A stretch of 64,000 bases of DNA from UBA5543 sp964464965 (GTDB taxonomy: Bacteria; Bacteroidota; Bacteroidia; Chitinophagales; Chitinophagaceae): NCBI GenBank assembly GCA_964464965.1, contig CAYXHM010000003.1, positions 62,001-126,000 on the forward strand, in the 5' to 3' direction. Under the pieces are notes generated by a model. That model searched no databases, was not told the DNA's origin, and worked only from the letters and a program-made list of their open reading frames with translations. The position numbers were made by a program, and so were the translations under genes. This document shows positions 24,470 through 33,631 of the stretch, piece by piece (position 1 is the stretch's first letter; each line of letters opens with the position of its first letter).

Positions 24470-25501
24470 ATGTTGCAAGTAAAATGTTATCCATTCGAAT
24501 TAGCCTTTAAATATCCCTTTACAACCTACAAAGGTACCAAAACACACCAGCCGGTGCTGGTAGTGGCTTTGGCTATGGGTAGGGCATATGGCCTGGGGGA
24601 GGTAGGGGCTATATCTTACTACGATATAACGGTAGAAAAAATGATGGCGCAACTGGAGGCCAATAGAAGGGAGATAGAAAGATATGCTTTTACCACTCCT
24701 GAACGTTTCTGGCATTTTCTGCACCACCTGATGCCGGGAGAAAATTTCCTGATAGCAGCGCTGGACATTGCCGCATGGGATATGTATGCCAAAATGAGAG
24801 GCAGGCCTTTATATGAAGTATTGGGGCTGAAATGGGAGCATATACCAATAACAGACTATACCATAGGTATAGCCGATACGAACGAAATGGTGGCTAAGCT
24901 AAAGGCTAACCCATGGCCGCTGTACAAAGTGAAGATGGGCAGCACCCACGATATAGACACCATACGCACGATAAGAAATATAACAACGGCTGCTATAAGA
25001 GTAGATGCCAATGAAGGCTGGAGTTTTGAAGATGCAAAAATGATATTGCCCGAACTGGTAAAGCTGGACGTGAGCATGGTGGAGCAACCCCTGCACCGCG
25101 ATGAACGCGAAGCGCAAAAAGAATTAAAAGCCATATCACCATTGCCACTGTTTGCCGATGAAAGTTGCATAGAAGAAAGAGATGTACTGAAATGTGCGGA
25201 TGGCTTTCATGGTGTGAATGTAAAATTGACAAAATGTGGTGGTATAACACCTGCTATCCGCATGCTGAACCAGGCAAAGCAATTGGGCCTGAAAACAATG
25301 GTGGGTGCTATGTGCGAATCAACTATCGGCAGTGCTGCTATAGCACACCTGTTGCCCATGCTGGATGAGGTAGATGCAGACGGGCCATTGCTGCTGAAAG
25401 AAGATGTAGCCACGGGATTAACTTATCATAACGGCGTAATAAGCCTGACTAATGAACCAGGCCTGGGAGTTCGCTTCCTGGGTAAAAAGTTTGAGAAATA
25501 A
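24470..25501 (+). CDS. Dipeptide epimerase, enolase superfamily (L-Ala-D/L-Glu epimerase type)
   Basis: This 343-residue muconate-lactonising-subgroup enzyme probably epimerises L-Ala-D-Glu or another dipeptide, often from recycled peptidoglycan. Expected residues are present: the KxK base in YKVKMGS (about residue 152), metal ligands Asp in RVDANEGW (about 178), Glu in VEQPL (about 205) and Asp in FADESC (about 229), and the second base Lys in VNVKLTKCGG (about 251). The N-terminal capping domain has TTYKGTKTHQPVLVV. murB follows after 29 nt, which fits a cell-wall role, although murB has its own -7 box. Confidence 0.88.
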   Translation: MLQVKCYPFELAFKYPFTTYKGTKTHQPVLVVALAMGRAYGLGEVGAISYYDITVEKMMAQLEANRREIERYAFTTPERFWHFLHHLMPGENFLIAALDIAAWDMYAKMRGRPLYEVLGLKWEHIPITDYTIGIADTNEMVAKLKANPWPLYKVKMGSTHDIDTIRTIRNITTAAIRVDANEGWSFEDAKMILPELVKLDVSMVEQPLHRDEREAQKELKAISPLPLFADESCIEERDVLKCADGFHGVNVKLTKCGGITPAIRMLNQAKQLGLKTMVGAMCESTIGSAAIAHLLPMLDEVDADGPLLLKEDVATGLTYHNGVISLTNEPGLGVRFLGKKFEK

Positions 25502-25516
25502 ACGCCTTGTCATTTA

Positions 25517-25524
25517 TAACTTTG
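25517..25524 (+). promoter_or_regulatory. TAnnTTTG box at the murB start
   Basis: TAACTTTG ends 6 nt before the murB ATG at 25531. TTTG at 25490-25493 could be the -33 element, with a 23-nt spacing. The box overlaps the alternative TTG start at 25507 and argues against it. Confidence 0.5.
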
Positions 25525-25530
25525 CCTTGC

Positions 25531-26538
25531 ATGCAGGTACAGCAGAACATTTCATTAAAGCCATACAATACATTCGGGATAGACGCAAAGGCTGAGCAGT
25601 TTTATACGCTTACTGATAAAGAAGTGTTGCCTGCAATCTCGTTGCAATACCAGGGAGAAAAACACATAATAGGTGGTGGTAGCAATATATTGCTTACCAA
25701 AGATGTAACCGGCCTTACCATACTCAACAGCCTGAAAGGTATGGAAGTGACGATGGAAGATGATGAATATGTATGGCTGAAGGTATCATCGGGCGAAGTA
25801 TGGCATGAGCTGGTAATGTATGCCATTGCCAACAATTGGGCCGGTATTGAGAATCTTGCATTGATACCCGGCACAGTAGGCGCTGCACCCATGCAGAATA
25901 TAGGCGCATACGGCGTAGAAGTAAAAGACGTGATAGAAGAAGTAACAGCCTGGCATTGGTTGGAGCAGCAATATGTTACTTATACTAATGAGCAATGCCG
26001 CTTCGGCTACAGGGACAGTATCTTTAAACATGGGCTGAAAGGGAAGCTGCTGATAACAGATGTGTTATTCAAACTAAGCAAACAGCCTGTTTACCATACC
26101 AGCTACGGTGCTATTACGCAAGAGCTGGAACAGATGGAGATAACTGAACTATCTATTCAATCCATTGCGCAGGCGGTCATCAACATACGCAGCAGTAAAT
26201 TGCCTGACCCAAAGCAGATAGGCAATGCCGGTAGTTTCTTTAAAAATCCCACTATACCCCTGCAACAGTTCCTTGAATTAAAACAGGCGCACCCAACTAT
26301 TCCATCTTACCCTGTAGATGAAAAAACGGTAAAAGTACCCGCCGGCTGGCTGATAGAACAATGTGGCTGGAAAGGATACAAAACGGGTAATACAGGGGTA
26401 CATGCGAAACAGGCCCTTGTGCTGGTGAACTATGGCGGTGCAAGCGGCAGCGAGGTTTGGGCATTATCAGGCAGGATTGTGCAAGCCGTGCAGGAAAAAT
26501 TTGGTATAGAACTGGAGCGGGAAGTACAGGTATGGTAA
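25531..26538 (+). CDS. murB: UDP-N-acetylenolpyruvoylglucosamine reductase MurB
   Basis: MurB is the FAD enzyme that reduces UDP-GlcNAc-enolpyruvate to UDP-MurNAc in peptidoglycan synthesis. At 335 residues it is of the type I (E. coli-like) length. FAD-site motifs are NTFGIDAKAEQF (about residues 12-23), GGGSNILLTKD (about 49-59) and IPGTVGAAPMQNIGAYG (about 112-128). The catalytic serine is in GNAGSFFKNP (about residue 234), and the C-terminus has the final catalytic Glu in IELEREVQVW. The ATG at 25531 is preferred over the TTG at 25507, which lies in the promoter. Confidence 0.96.
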   Translation: MQVQQNISLKPYNTFGIDAKAEQFYTLTDKEVLPAISLQYQGEKHIIGGGSNILLTKDVTGLTILNSLKGMEVTMEDDEYVWLKVSSGEVWHELVMYAIANNWAGIENLALIPGTVGAAPMQNIGAYGVEVKDVIEEVTAWHWLEQQYVTYTNEQCRFGYRDSIFKHGLKGKLLITDVLFKLSKQPVYHTSYGAITQELEQMEITELSIQSIAQAVINIRSSKLPDPKQIGNAGSFFKNPTIPLQQFLELKQAHPTIPSYPVDEKTVKVPAGWLIEQCGWKGYKTGNTGVHAKQALVLVNYGGASGSEVWALSGRIVQAVQEKFGIELEREVQVW

Positions 26539-26539
26539 A

Positions 26540-29500
26540 TTAATTTTCATGACCATTCGCAACAGGAATAGTAATGAAGAACGTAGTCCCTTTGCCAGGA
26601 GAAGTTTCGAAACGTATAGTACCTTTCCAGAATTCGATGATCTTTTTAGTCATAGCAAGGCCCAGGCCCGTGCCTGATGATTTTGTGGTGAAATAAGGCT
26701 GGAAGATACGGCCTACTGCATCAGGCTCAATACCTGTGCCATTGTCAGAAAAGGCAATCAATGCATCCTTTCCTTCCATCCTTAGCACAACTGTTACCCG
26801 GCCTTCCCGTTCTGCGGGTATGGCTTGCACGGCATTTTCCAGCAGGTTGTTACACACGCGCAGCAATTGGCTTTTGTCCGTATATACATCTACCCTTTCG
26901 GTATATGGTAAGAAGTGTACCTTTACCTCGCTTTGATTTCTGTATAAATCAACAGTTTTTTGTAATAGTTCGTTCAGGTCGAATTTTTCAGGGCGTGCTT
27001 CCGGCATTTTAGCAAAGTTGGAAAACTCTGAAGCTATGTAAGACAGGTTATTGATCTGCTCTATCAGCGATTCCGATACTTTTTTCGCCAGTTCGTTTAC
27101 ATTAGGATAGTTGTTGTTCAACGCCTGTTGCAGGTATTGTATATTCAGCTTCATAGGGGTGAGCGGGTTCTTTATCTCGTGCGCTACCTGTTGCGCCATC
27201 TCACGCCATGCGCCCTCCCGCTCGTTCTGTGCCAGCAGGCGGGCGTTCTCTTCCGCCTTTTTCACCATCTTGTTATATTCTTTTACCAGCAATCCTATCT
27301 CGTCATCATAGGGCCAGTGTACAGGTTCATTCTTGCTCAGGCTGAAGCTGCTGAAACTGCTGATAACAATGCTCAACGATTTTGTTATCCAGCGCGTGAT
27401 GAATACCGTAAGCACACCTGAAAACAGGAACACAAATGCATACAGGTTGATTAAACCCACCAATATGCTGGATATCTGGAAATTGAGTTCTTTTTCAGAA
27501 GAAAAGAAGGGAACGTTAATGTATCCCAGTGTCAGGCCGTTACGGTTGGTAATTGGTTTGTAACAGGAAACATAAGAGAGCTCGCCTATACGCTCATCTT
27601 GTATCAGGAACTGGTTGCGTTGTACACTCAGCCCATAATATGCCTCTGGCGGAATGATGCGTGCAAAAAGCAGGCGGTCGTAAATATCCTCCTGGGATGT
27701 AACGCTGAGCACACCACTGGCATGATAGAGGTTGATGTCTATTTTTTGTGCGTTAGATAAGCCCGTGATAAAATAACGGAAAGAGTTTGATGTAACCAGC
27801 TTGTTATAGTCGGCCAGGCTGTTGATGCCGTTGTTGTCTTGCAGGTACTGTAGTGTGGCGCGTTCTACCAGTTGTAGTACCAGTTGCTGTTTCCTACGGC
27901 TGTTTTGCTTATACTGCAATGAAAAGAATAAGATGGTAATGATACCTATGATAATAAAGGAGACGAATACGATGCCCAGGAAGGAAATATGTATCCGGCG
28001 GCGCAGGGTAAAATTCACCAGCTTTTCCGTCTTAGCGCTTCTTAAAATAAACAACAGGTAAATACGGTATAATGCAGAGATAAGTGATAGAATCATCTGT
28101 ATGCCGAACAGGTAAGAAAACAGTGTGATACTTTCCAGCCATAGCCTGTGGTAGCGTATTACAAACACACGCTTGCCATCGTCTGTTTTATACTGCAGTT
28201 CTGAAGAGTTGGAATACTCTATAAACCTGTGATTACCTTGTATGCTGTCATTAAGATATACCGGGAAGTTGTAGTCGCTGGTTTGGGTAAGCAGTTTGTC
28301 ATTTACATATACACCATAAGAATATCCTTCTGCATTGCGGTTACCTTCTGCATTACCGGGTTGCAGTAACTCAGGGTATACCGTTTGCCCGGTAGATTCT
28401 TTTACCGCCATGTCTATAAACACATATCCCAGTACATTTTTATTATTGGTGTCAGTTTGTGGTATGGGTATCTGCGCTATGTAGTACCTGCCATCCTGCG
28501 CGTTTTCGCGATAATACAAATACGGTGTGAAGGTGGGCATAGCGTTCTTAACGCGCTGCACCAGCACGTTATAACTCAGCGAGTCGTTGTTATACAGGCT
28601 GCGTCCATGCCTGTCGAATATCAGCAGTTTAGACTGGTAATTGTTGAAATGCCCACCCAGGTATAATGCGTCAAAACGTTCGTCAATTTCTTTGCGGCCA
28701 GATTTGCTGCTTTGTCTTAAAAAACTCTTGATAACAGGGTCTTCCTTTATGTTTTCACCCAATGCCCTGAATGTAAATTCAGCAATATCATCCCTTTGTC
28801 TTACTACCTTTTCTGCAAAATGTATGCGGGTATCATGCTCTTTTATAAAATTGAAATACTGCAGTACACCGGTGCAGAATGCAAAGAAAAATGCTGACCA
28901 GAAGATCATTTGTGGTGAAAACAGGTCCGGCACAGGCTCCAGGCTTTTTACATCCAGCAGCATGATGAACAGGATAAGCCATAACAGCAATATATAAGAT
29001 ACATAGCCCGTAGTAACGGTTTCGCTCAGCAATATCATTGTTATACCTATAGCCAGCATCATCAGGTATTTCAGCCATTTGTTCTCTATAAATATGCTGA
29101 GCTGTACACTGAACATGTACACAACCATGAAGGATGCTGTGGTAATGAGTGCTACTATAAAAAGTCCTATAATGGTATAAGTGGATATCGTGTAAAAATG
29201 GCTTACGTCGAACGAGATATTGGAGTCTGTAATAAGAGAACTGACGATATTGATGTATCCAAAACAATAGGTGTACAGTGCTACGATAGTACCTAATGCC
29301 AGTATGATACGTACAGGCATTGCCAGTTGTCTCTCTTTAAGAAAATACAGGTTTGCATGGCGGATGATAAATAATACCAGCCATAAAAAAAGCAAGGTAT
29401 TGATTACCAACTGGCCCAGGGAGTTGAGCAATATACTACTGGCATATAATTGAGGCCGGAATATAGGCAGCGTATCCATGTTAAACGGAAGGCCTAACCG

Positions 29501-30271
29501 GTATGTGAGTACCCTGAATGTTAGAATAATTCCCCCCAGCAGGAAGAAGCCGGTCCAGTAAGATTTAACCCGTGTATAGTAAGTAATTATCAGCTGTAGC
29601 CAGAATACGGTGATGAGTAATGCAAGGATGATCAGCGTAATGATAGTAACACCCGGCTCCCATTCAGGTAGTGTTTTATCATTGAATTTTAAATGAAAAA
29701 CAGTATCGCCGGATAAGCTGTGTATTGCATAACTGTCCTTTGTTGCCCTGGATTGTATAGCAGTGTTAAGAGGTATATAATCCGCTGCGATAAATGCTGA
29801 CTTCAGGTAGCTGTTTTCAAAAGGATAGAGTGTTACAATAGGGTGTAACACAACGATTTTCTGGTTGGGGGTAATGGTATCAGGGGTGATGCATTTTTTT
29901 AAAAATTTGCCACGTTCGTTTTGATAGAGCGATGGGCCACGTGGTTGCGGAGGTTCACAATCTGCCAGTAGTTTGTTATTGTTCCAGAAGATGATGGTAT
30001 CATTCCTGTAAACATATATTCCGTAAGCTTGCTTTGTGAGGTGGATAATATCTATAGCTGTAAGTTCGCCCGCAAAGATGCGGGCCAGCAACTGTTTATC
30101 ATCCTGTATTTGTTCATAAGCATTCTCTTGCCTTTGCAGTTCGGCTTCAACAGTAGCAGCCATCTTTGCAGGTGTAACAGAAAGAGTAGCATTGTAATAC
30201 CGGCCTATGACCAGTACCCAGAGCGCTATGGCTATAATCAGCCAGCCTTTATATGGATAACGTTTGAACAC
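26540..30271 (-). CDS. Very large membrane sensor histidine kinase
   Basis: This 1243-residue sensor has one N-terminal membrane segment (about residues 10-26), a first extracytoplasmic region and a block of about 8 membrane helices (about 205-460). A second extracytoplasmic region and another helix pair (about 715-790) follow, then a CHASE-like region and a membrane-proximal linker. The kinase core is NtrY/PAS-less type: phospho-acceptor His1031 in QQVAHEIKNPLTPMK, N-box NLLENAVQAIP (about 1145), G1 DNGTGIEPDAV and G2 GTGLGLAMTKK (about 1200). No response regulator is adjacent, so it is an orphan. The start is GTG, 6 nt after mazG on the same strand. The ligand is unknown. Confidence 0.88.
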   Translation of the reverse strand: MFKRYPYKGWLIIAIALWVLVIGRYYNATLSVTPAKMAATVEAELQRQENAYEQIQDDKQLLARIFAGELTAIDIIHLTKQAYGIYVYRNDTIIFWNNNKLLADCEPPQPRGPSLYQNERGKFLKKCITPDTITPNQKIVVLHPIVTLYPFENSYLKSAFIAADYIPLNTAIQSRATKDSYAIHSLSGDTVFHLKFNDKTLPEWEPGVTIITLIILALLITVFWLQLIITYYTRVKSYWTGFFLLGGIILTFRVLTYRLGLPFNMDTLPIFRPQLYASSILLNSLGQLVINTLLFLWLVLFIIRHANLYFLKERQLAMPVRIILALGTIVALYTYCFGYINIVSSLITDSNISFDVSHFYTISTYTIIGLFIVALITTASFMVVYMFSVQLSIFIENKWLKYLMMLAIGITMILLSETVTTGYVSYILLLWLILFIMLLDVKSLEPVPDLFSPQMIFWSAFFFAFCTGVLQYFNFIKEHDTRIHFAEKVVRQRDDIAEFTFRALGENIKEDPVIKSFLRQSSKSGRKEIDERFDALYLGGHFNNYQSKLLIFDRHGRSLYNNDSLSYNVLVQRVKNAMPTFTPYLYYRENAQDGRYYIAQIPIPQTDTNNKNVLGYVFIDMAVKESTGQTVYPELLQPGNAEGNRNAEGYSYGVYVNDKLLTQTSDYNFPVYLNDSIQGNHRFIEYSNSSELQYKTDDGKRVFVIRYHRLWLESITLFSYLFGIQMILSLISALYRIYLLFILRSAKTEKLVNFTLRRRIHISFLGIVFVSFIIIGIITILFFSLQYKQNSRRKQQLVLQLVERATLQYLQDNNGINSLADYNKLVTSNSFRYFITGLSNAQKIDINLYHASGVLSVTSQEDIYDRLLFARIIPPEAYYGLSVQRNQFLIQDERIGELSYVSCYKPITNRNGLTLGYINVPFFSSEKELNFQISSILVGLINLYAFVFLFSGVLTVFITRWITKSLSIVISSFSSFSLSKNEPVHWPYDDEIGLLVKEYNKMVKKAEENARLLAQNEREGAWREMAQQVAHEIKNPLTPMKLNIQYLQQALNNNYPNVNELAKKVSESLIEQINNLSYIASEFSNFAKMPEARPEKFDLNELLQKTVDLYRNQSEVKVHFLPYTERVDVYTDKSQLLRVCNNLLENAVQAIPAEREGRVTVVLRMEGKDALIAFSDNGTGIEPDAVGRIFQPYFTTKSSGTGLGLAMTKKIIEFWKGTIRFETSPGKGTTFFITIPVANGHEN

Positions 30272-30277
30272 TTATAA

Positions 30278-31063
30278 CTATTCCATTTCTTTTGCCTGGT
30301 TCCATAAAGCGTCCATCTCTGCCAGTGTCATATCAATCAATGCCTTATTTTGTTCAGAGGCCATTTTCTCTATATGCTGAAAACGACGAATGAATTTTTT
30401 ATTTGTTTTTTCCAGTGCCTGCTCAGGGTCAACATTTATAAAGCGGGCATAGTTGACCAGTGCAAACAATACATCGCCAAACTCTTCTTCTACCTTATCC
30501 TGCACACCATTATCTACAGCTTCATACAGTTCCTGTATTTCTTCCTCTACTTTTTCTTTCACCTGTGCTACATTATCCCATTCAAAACCTACCTGTTTTG
30601 TTTTGCCTTGCAGGCGTAGTGCTTTTACTATAGCGGGTAATGATTGCGGTACCCCGCCCAATATGGATTTTTTACCTTCTTTCAGTTTCAGCTGTTCCCA
30701 GTTTTGCTCTACTTGTTCTGCACCATTTACCTGAACGCTGCTGTATATATGCGGGTGCCTGCTTACCAGCTTGTTGCACACGCCTTCTATCACTTCTTCC
30801 AGCGTAAACTGCTGTTGCTCGGCGCCTATCTTGCTGTAAAATACAATATGCAGTAACAGGTCTCCCAGCTCTTCTTTTATTCCTTTCCAGTCTTCTGCCA
30901 TGATAGCGTCCACCAGTTCGTAGGTTTCTTCTATTGTTTGTATGCGCAGGCTATGAATGGTTTGCTTTTTATCCCATGGGCATTGTTCCCGTAGTTCATC
31001 CATTATTTTCCTCAACCTTTCCAGCGACTGTGCGTATTCCATCCTGTTTAGTTTTCCTGCCAT
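30278..31063 (-). CDS. mazG: Nucleoside triphosphate pyrophosphohydrolase MazG
   Basis: MazG hydrolyses (d)NTPs to NMP and pyrophosphate and helps clear damaged nucleotides. This is the long two-domain form of 261 residues. The N-terminal domain has LREQCPWDKKQTIHSLR (about residues 22-38) and the metal-binding EExxE pattern in IEETYELVDA and EELGDLLLH (about 48-72). A similar E-rich motif repeats near EEEIQELYEAV and EEEFGDVLFALVN (about 170-205). The start at 31063 overlaps ubiX by 16 nt; the ATG at 31042 would avoid the overlap and is possible. Confidence 0.95.
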   Translation of the reverse strand: MAGKLNRMEYAQSLERLRKIMDELREQCPWDKKQTIHSLRIQTIEETYELVDAIMAEDWKGIKEELGDLLLHIVFYSKIGAEQQQFTLEEVIEGVCNKLVSRHPHIYSSVQVNGAEQVEQNWEQLKLKEGKKSILGGVPQSLPAIVKALRLQGKTKQVGFEWDNVAQVKEKVEEEIQELYEAVDNGVQDKVEEEFGDVLFALVNYARFINVDPEQALEKTNKKFIRRFQHIEKMASEQNKALIDMTLAEMDALWNQAKEME

Positions 31064-31605
31064 TTATATCCGTCAATATTAATACCTGCCAGGTGCAGCG
31101 CGCGGTGCACCACGGTATATGCCACTTCATCTATAGTTTGCGGGTTGCTGTAAAAGGATGGGGTAGCCGGGCAGATGATACCGCCGGCCTCTGTAATGGC
31201 GGTCATGTTTTTAAGATGTATGAGATTGTAGGGCGTTTCGCGCACCACACATACCAGCTTCCTGCGCTCTTTCAGCATCACATCGGCGGTGCGTGTTACC
31301 AGGTCGTTGCTGATACCGCCGGCTATACGGCCAACTGTACCCATGCTACAGGGGCAGATAATAAGTGCACCATAAGTGGAACTGCCTGACGCGAATGGCG
31401 CCATAAAATCGTTTTTGTCCCACGATTTGAATGAATAATTCTTGTAATCTTCATTTCCCAGTTCATGCTGCCAAACGGTGCCGGCATTATCACTCCATAC
31501 CACCCCTACTTCTTCTACCTGGCTTTTCAGCTCTTGTAGTTTGTTCAATAAGAGCCTGGCGTAAATGGACCCGCTGGCCCCTGTAACCGCTACCGCAACC
31601 TTCAT
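31048..31605 (-). CDS. ubiX: UbiX-family flavin prenyltransferase
   Basis: UbiX makes prenylated FMN, the cofactor of UbiD-type decarboxylases. At 185 residues it matches the family. Landmarks are the N-terminal nucleotide-binding strand VAVTGASGSIYARLLL, SSTYGALIICPCSMGTVGRIAGG (about residues 75-97), NDLVTRTADVMLKERRKLV (about 99-117) and the prenyl-site region RETPYNLIHLKNM. No ubiD is in the window. The gene is followed by, and overlaps, mazG. Confidence 0.93.
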   Translation of the reverse strand: MKVAVAVTGASGSIYARLLLNKLQELKSQVEEVGVVWSDNAGTVWQHELGNEDYKNYSFKSWDKNDFMAPFASGSSTYGALIICPCSMGTVGRIAGGISNDLVTRTADVMLKERRKLVCVVRETPYNLIHLKNMTAITEAGGIICPATPSFYSNPQTIDEVAYTVVHRALHLAGINIDGYKWQEN

Positions 31606-31683
31606 ATATATTTATTATATAATTATCACAAGACTTTAACAAAGCTACATGGAAATAATCGTAAATTCGTAAGCTAAGAACTA

Positions 31684-32256
31684 ATGAATATGAGACATTT
31701 ATCGTTGTTGATATTAACTGTGGCTATGCTGGTGAACCATGCTTTTGCGGGTGAAAAAACTAAAGGCGGCATCAATTGGATGACCTGGGACGAGGTGCAG
31801 GTAGAAATGAAAAAGAAACCCAAGAAAGTGCTGGTGGATGTATATACAGACTGGTGTGGCTGGTGCAAGGTGATGGATAAAAAAACATTCGCTCATCCGG
31901 AGGTGATAAAATACCTGAATGAAAATTTTTATGCCGTAAAGTTTAATGCGGAAACCAAAGAAGAAATAATGTTTATGGGTAAAAAATATGCATTTGCCCA
32001 GGAGCATAGCTCTAATATGCTGGCAGCGCAACTGATGAACGGACAGATGTCTTATCCTACAACAATAATAATGGAGGAAAATTTTGCCAATCCGCAACCC
32101 GTACCGGGCTATATGAAGGTTGCACAATTGGAAATGATACTGAAATACCTGAATACAGGCACATATAAGACCACAAAGTTTGACGAATACAGCAAAACGT
32201 TCAAACCAACATGGGAGGAAATGGCAGGTTCAGAGCCAGCAAAAGGAGCGCATTAA
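31684..32256 (+). CDS. Exported thioredoxin-like protein with CGWC site
   Basis: This 190-residue protein has an N-terminal signal peptide (MNMRHLSLLILTVAMLVNHAFA) and a thioredoxin fold. The redox site is Cys58-Gly-Trp-Cys61 in YTDWCGWCKVMDKKTF, and the cis-Pro is in MSYPTTIIM (about residue 121). This places it in the thioredoxin_7/DUF255-like group found in the Bacteroidota periplasm, where such proteins reduce or isomerise disulfides. It has no clear operon partner: nth is convergent downstream, 3 nt from its stop. Confidence 0.88.
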   Translation: MNMRHLSLLILTVAMLVNHAFAGEKTKGGINWMTWDEVQVEMKKKPKKVLVDVYTDWCGWCKVMDKKTFAHPEVIKYLNENFYAVKFNAETKEEIMFMGKKYAFAQEHSSNMLAAQLMNGQMSYPTTIIMEENFANPQPVPGYMKVAQLEMILKYLNTGTYKTTKFDEYSKTFKPTWEEMAGSEPAKGAH

Positions 32257-32259
32257 GCT

Positions 32260-32919
32260 TTACTTGTTTTCAACAATATACCGCATATCTGTCTGGTAGA
32301 ATTTACAGACGCTAGTTAGCCCGCAGTCTTCACATTTAGGCCTTCGGGCTACGCATATGTAGCGGCCATGCAGTATCAGCCAGTGGTGAGCTTTATACAC
32401 CAGTTCTTCGGGTATATTAGCTATCAGTTGTTTTTCCGCCTGCAATACATTTTTAGCATTGGTGGTGAGCCCTATGCGTGCCGATACACGAAATACGTGC
32501 GTATCTACAGCCATATTGGGCTGATTGTATATAACCGATGTAATAACATTGGCAGTCTTCCTGCCTACACCGGGCAGTTTTATTAATTCTTCTACACTAT
32601 CGGGTACTTCGCCATTAAACTCTTCCACCAGCATCTTGCCCATGCCTATCAGGTGGCGGGTCTTGTTATTGGCAAAAGTGACGCTACGTATGTAAGGTTC
32701 CACATCTTCAAACTCTGCCTTAGCCAATAGCTCCGGCGTCGGGAATGCTTCAAACAAAGGCGGCGTCACAATATTTACCCGCTTGTCAGTACATTGTGCA
32801 GATAAGATAACCGCCACCAGCAACTGGTAAGGGTTATCATACATCAATTCCGTTTCGGCCACCGGCATATTGTGCTGAAACCAATCTATTACAAATGCAT
32901 ATCTTTCTTTCTTAGTCAT
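32260..32919 (-). CDS. nth: Endonuclease III
   Basis: Nth is a DNA glycosylase/AP lyase that removes oxidised pyrimidines. At 219 residues it is of normal length. The HhH motif with catalytic Lys is in LIKLPGVGRKTANVI (about residues 109-123), the catalytic Asp follows in MAVDTHVFRVS (about 133-143), and the 4Fe-4S ligands sit in CVARRPKCEDCGLTSVC (spacing C-x6-C-x2-C-x5-C, near residues 191-207). The ATG at 32919 is chosen; the TTG at 32931 would fall in the T run of the msrB terminator. Confidence 0.96.
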   Translation of the reverse strand: MTKKERYAFVIDWFQHNMPVAETELMYDNPYQLLVAVILSAQCTDKRVNIVTPPLFEAFPTPELLAKAEFEDVEPYIRSVTFANNKTRHLIGMGKMLVEEFNGEVPDSVEELIKLPGVGRKTANVITSVIYNQPNMAVDTHVFRVSARIGLTTNAKNVLQAEKQLIANIPEELVYKAHHWLILHGRYICVARRPKCEDCGLTSVCKFYQTDMRYIVENK

Positions 32920-32920
32920 G

Positions 32921-32960
32921 TAAAAAAACAAACCCGTTATCTTTTACAAAATAACGGGTT
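32921..32960 (-). terminator. Intrinsic terminator of msrB
   Basis: On the minus strand a 10-bp stem AACCCGTTAT (32951-32960 with 32931-32940) has a 10-nt loop and is followed by TGTTTTTTTA. It lies 23 nt after the msrB stop and abuts the nth start codon. Confidence 0.85.
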
Positions 32961-32982
32961 AAGATTTAAAACTTATAGTTGA

Positions 32983-33537
32983 TTATTTTCCTGCTTCAGG
33001 CTCAAAATCCAATACTATTGAATTCATACAAAACCTTTTGCCTGTTGGCGGCGGGCCGTCATCAAAAATATGACCCAGGTGAGAATCACAGCGTCCGCAG
33101 GTAACCTCAGTACGGACCATGCCGTGGCTGCGGTCTTCCGTGTATTCTACACTGTTGGGGGTTATTGCTTCAAAAAAGCTGGGCCATCCGCAACTGCTGG
33201 CAAACTTGGCATCAGACTTGAATAGATGGTTACCGCACACTGCGCAATAGTAATCTCCCTTTGTATCTGTTTTATAGTATTTGCCTGTAAAAGCGTATTC
33301 CGTGCCTTTCTCCCTGGCTACTTCATACATGTCTTTCGGCAGAATTTTTTTCCATTCAGCATCACTCACGTCCAGCTTCTTTGTATCTGTACGAGAGTAG
33401 TAGGGATTGCTTTCTTTAGTATTGTCCATATCCTGTTTTTTTTGAGCACTGGTGCAATTCATTAACAATATACTACAGCATAGTGTTATAATACTTTTAA
33501 AGTACCTCGTATTTTGTATTGCATGTATTGATTTCAT
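32983..33537 (-). CDS. msrB: Peptide methionine-R-sulfoxide reductase, lipoprotein form
   Basis: MsrB repairs methionine-R-sulfoxide in proteins. This copy has a lipoprotein signal (CCSILLMNCTSAQKK, Cys about residue 28), so it acts outside the cytoplasm, probably in the periplasm. The zinc ligands are in CAVCGNHLF and VTCGRCDSHLGH, the substrate-loop motif is SSCGWPSFFEAI, and the catalytic cysteine is in KRFCMNSIVLDF near the C-terminus. At 184 residues it is longer than cytosolic MsrB (about 140) because of the signal and linker. Confidence 0.95.
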   Translation of the reverse strand: MKSIHAIQNTRYFKSIITLCCSILLMNCTSAQKKQDMDNTKESNPYYSRTDTKKLDVSDAEWKKILPKDMYEVAREKGTEYAFTGKYYKTDTKGDYYCAVCGNHLFKSDAKFASSCGWPSFFEAITPNSVEYTEDRSHGMVRTEVTCGRCDSHLGHIFDDGPPPTGKRFCMNSIVLDFEPEAGK

Positions 33538-33631
33538 ATCAAGGCGTTATTGTTTTCCCGGTTATATACGTTATGTAGGCAGGTATAGTTTCGGCAGAAC
33601 TGTTAAAACAATAAAGTTCCGTAATATTTCA

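Noticed and set aside
25507..25530. TTG start for murB 8 codons upstream
   Set aside because: It lies within the likely promoter box and adds residues without family similarity; ATG 25531 is better.
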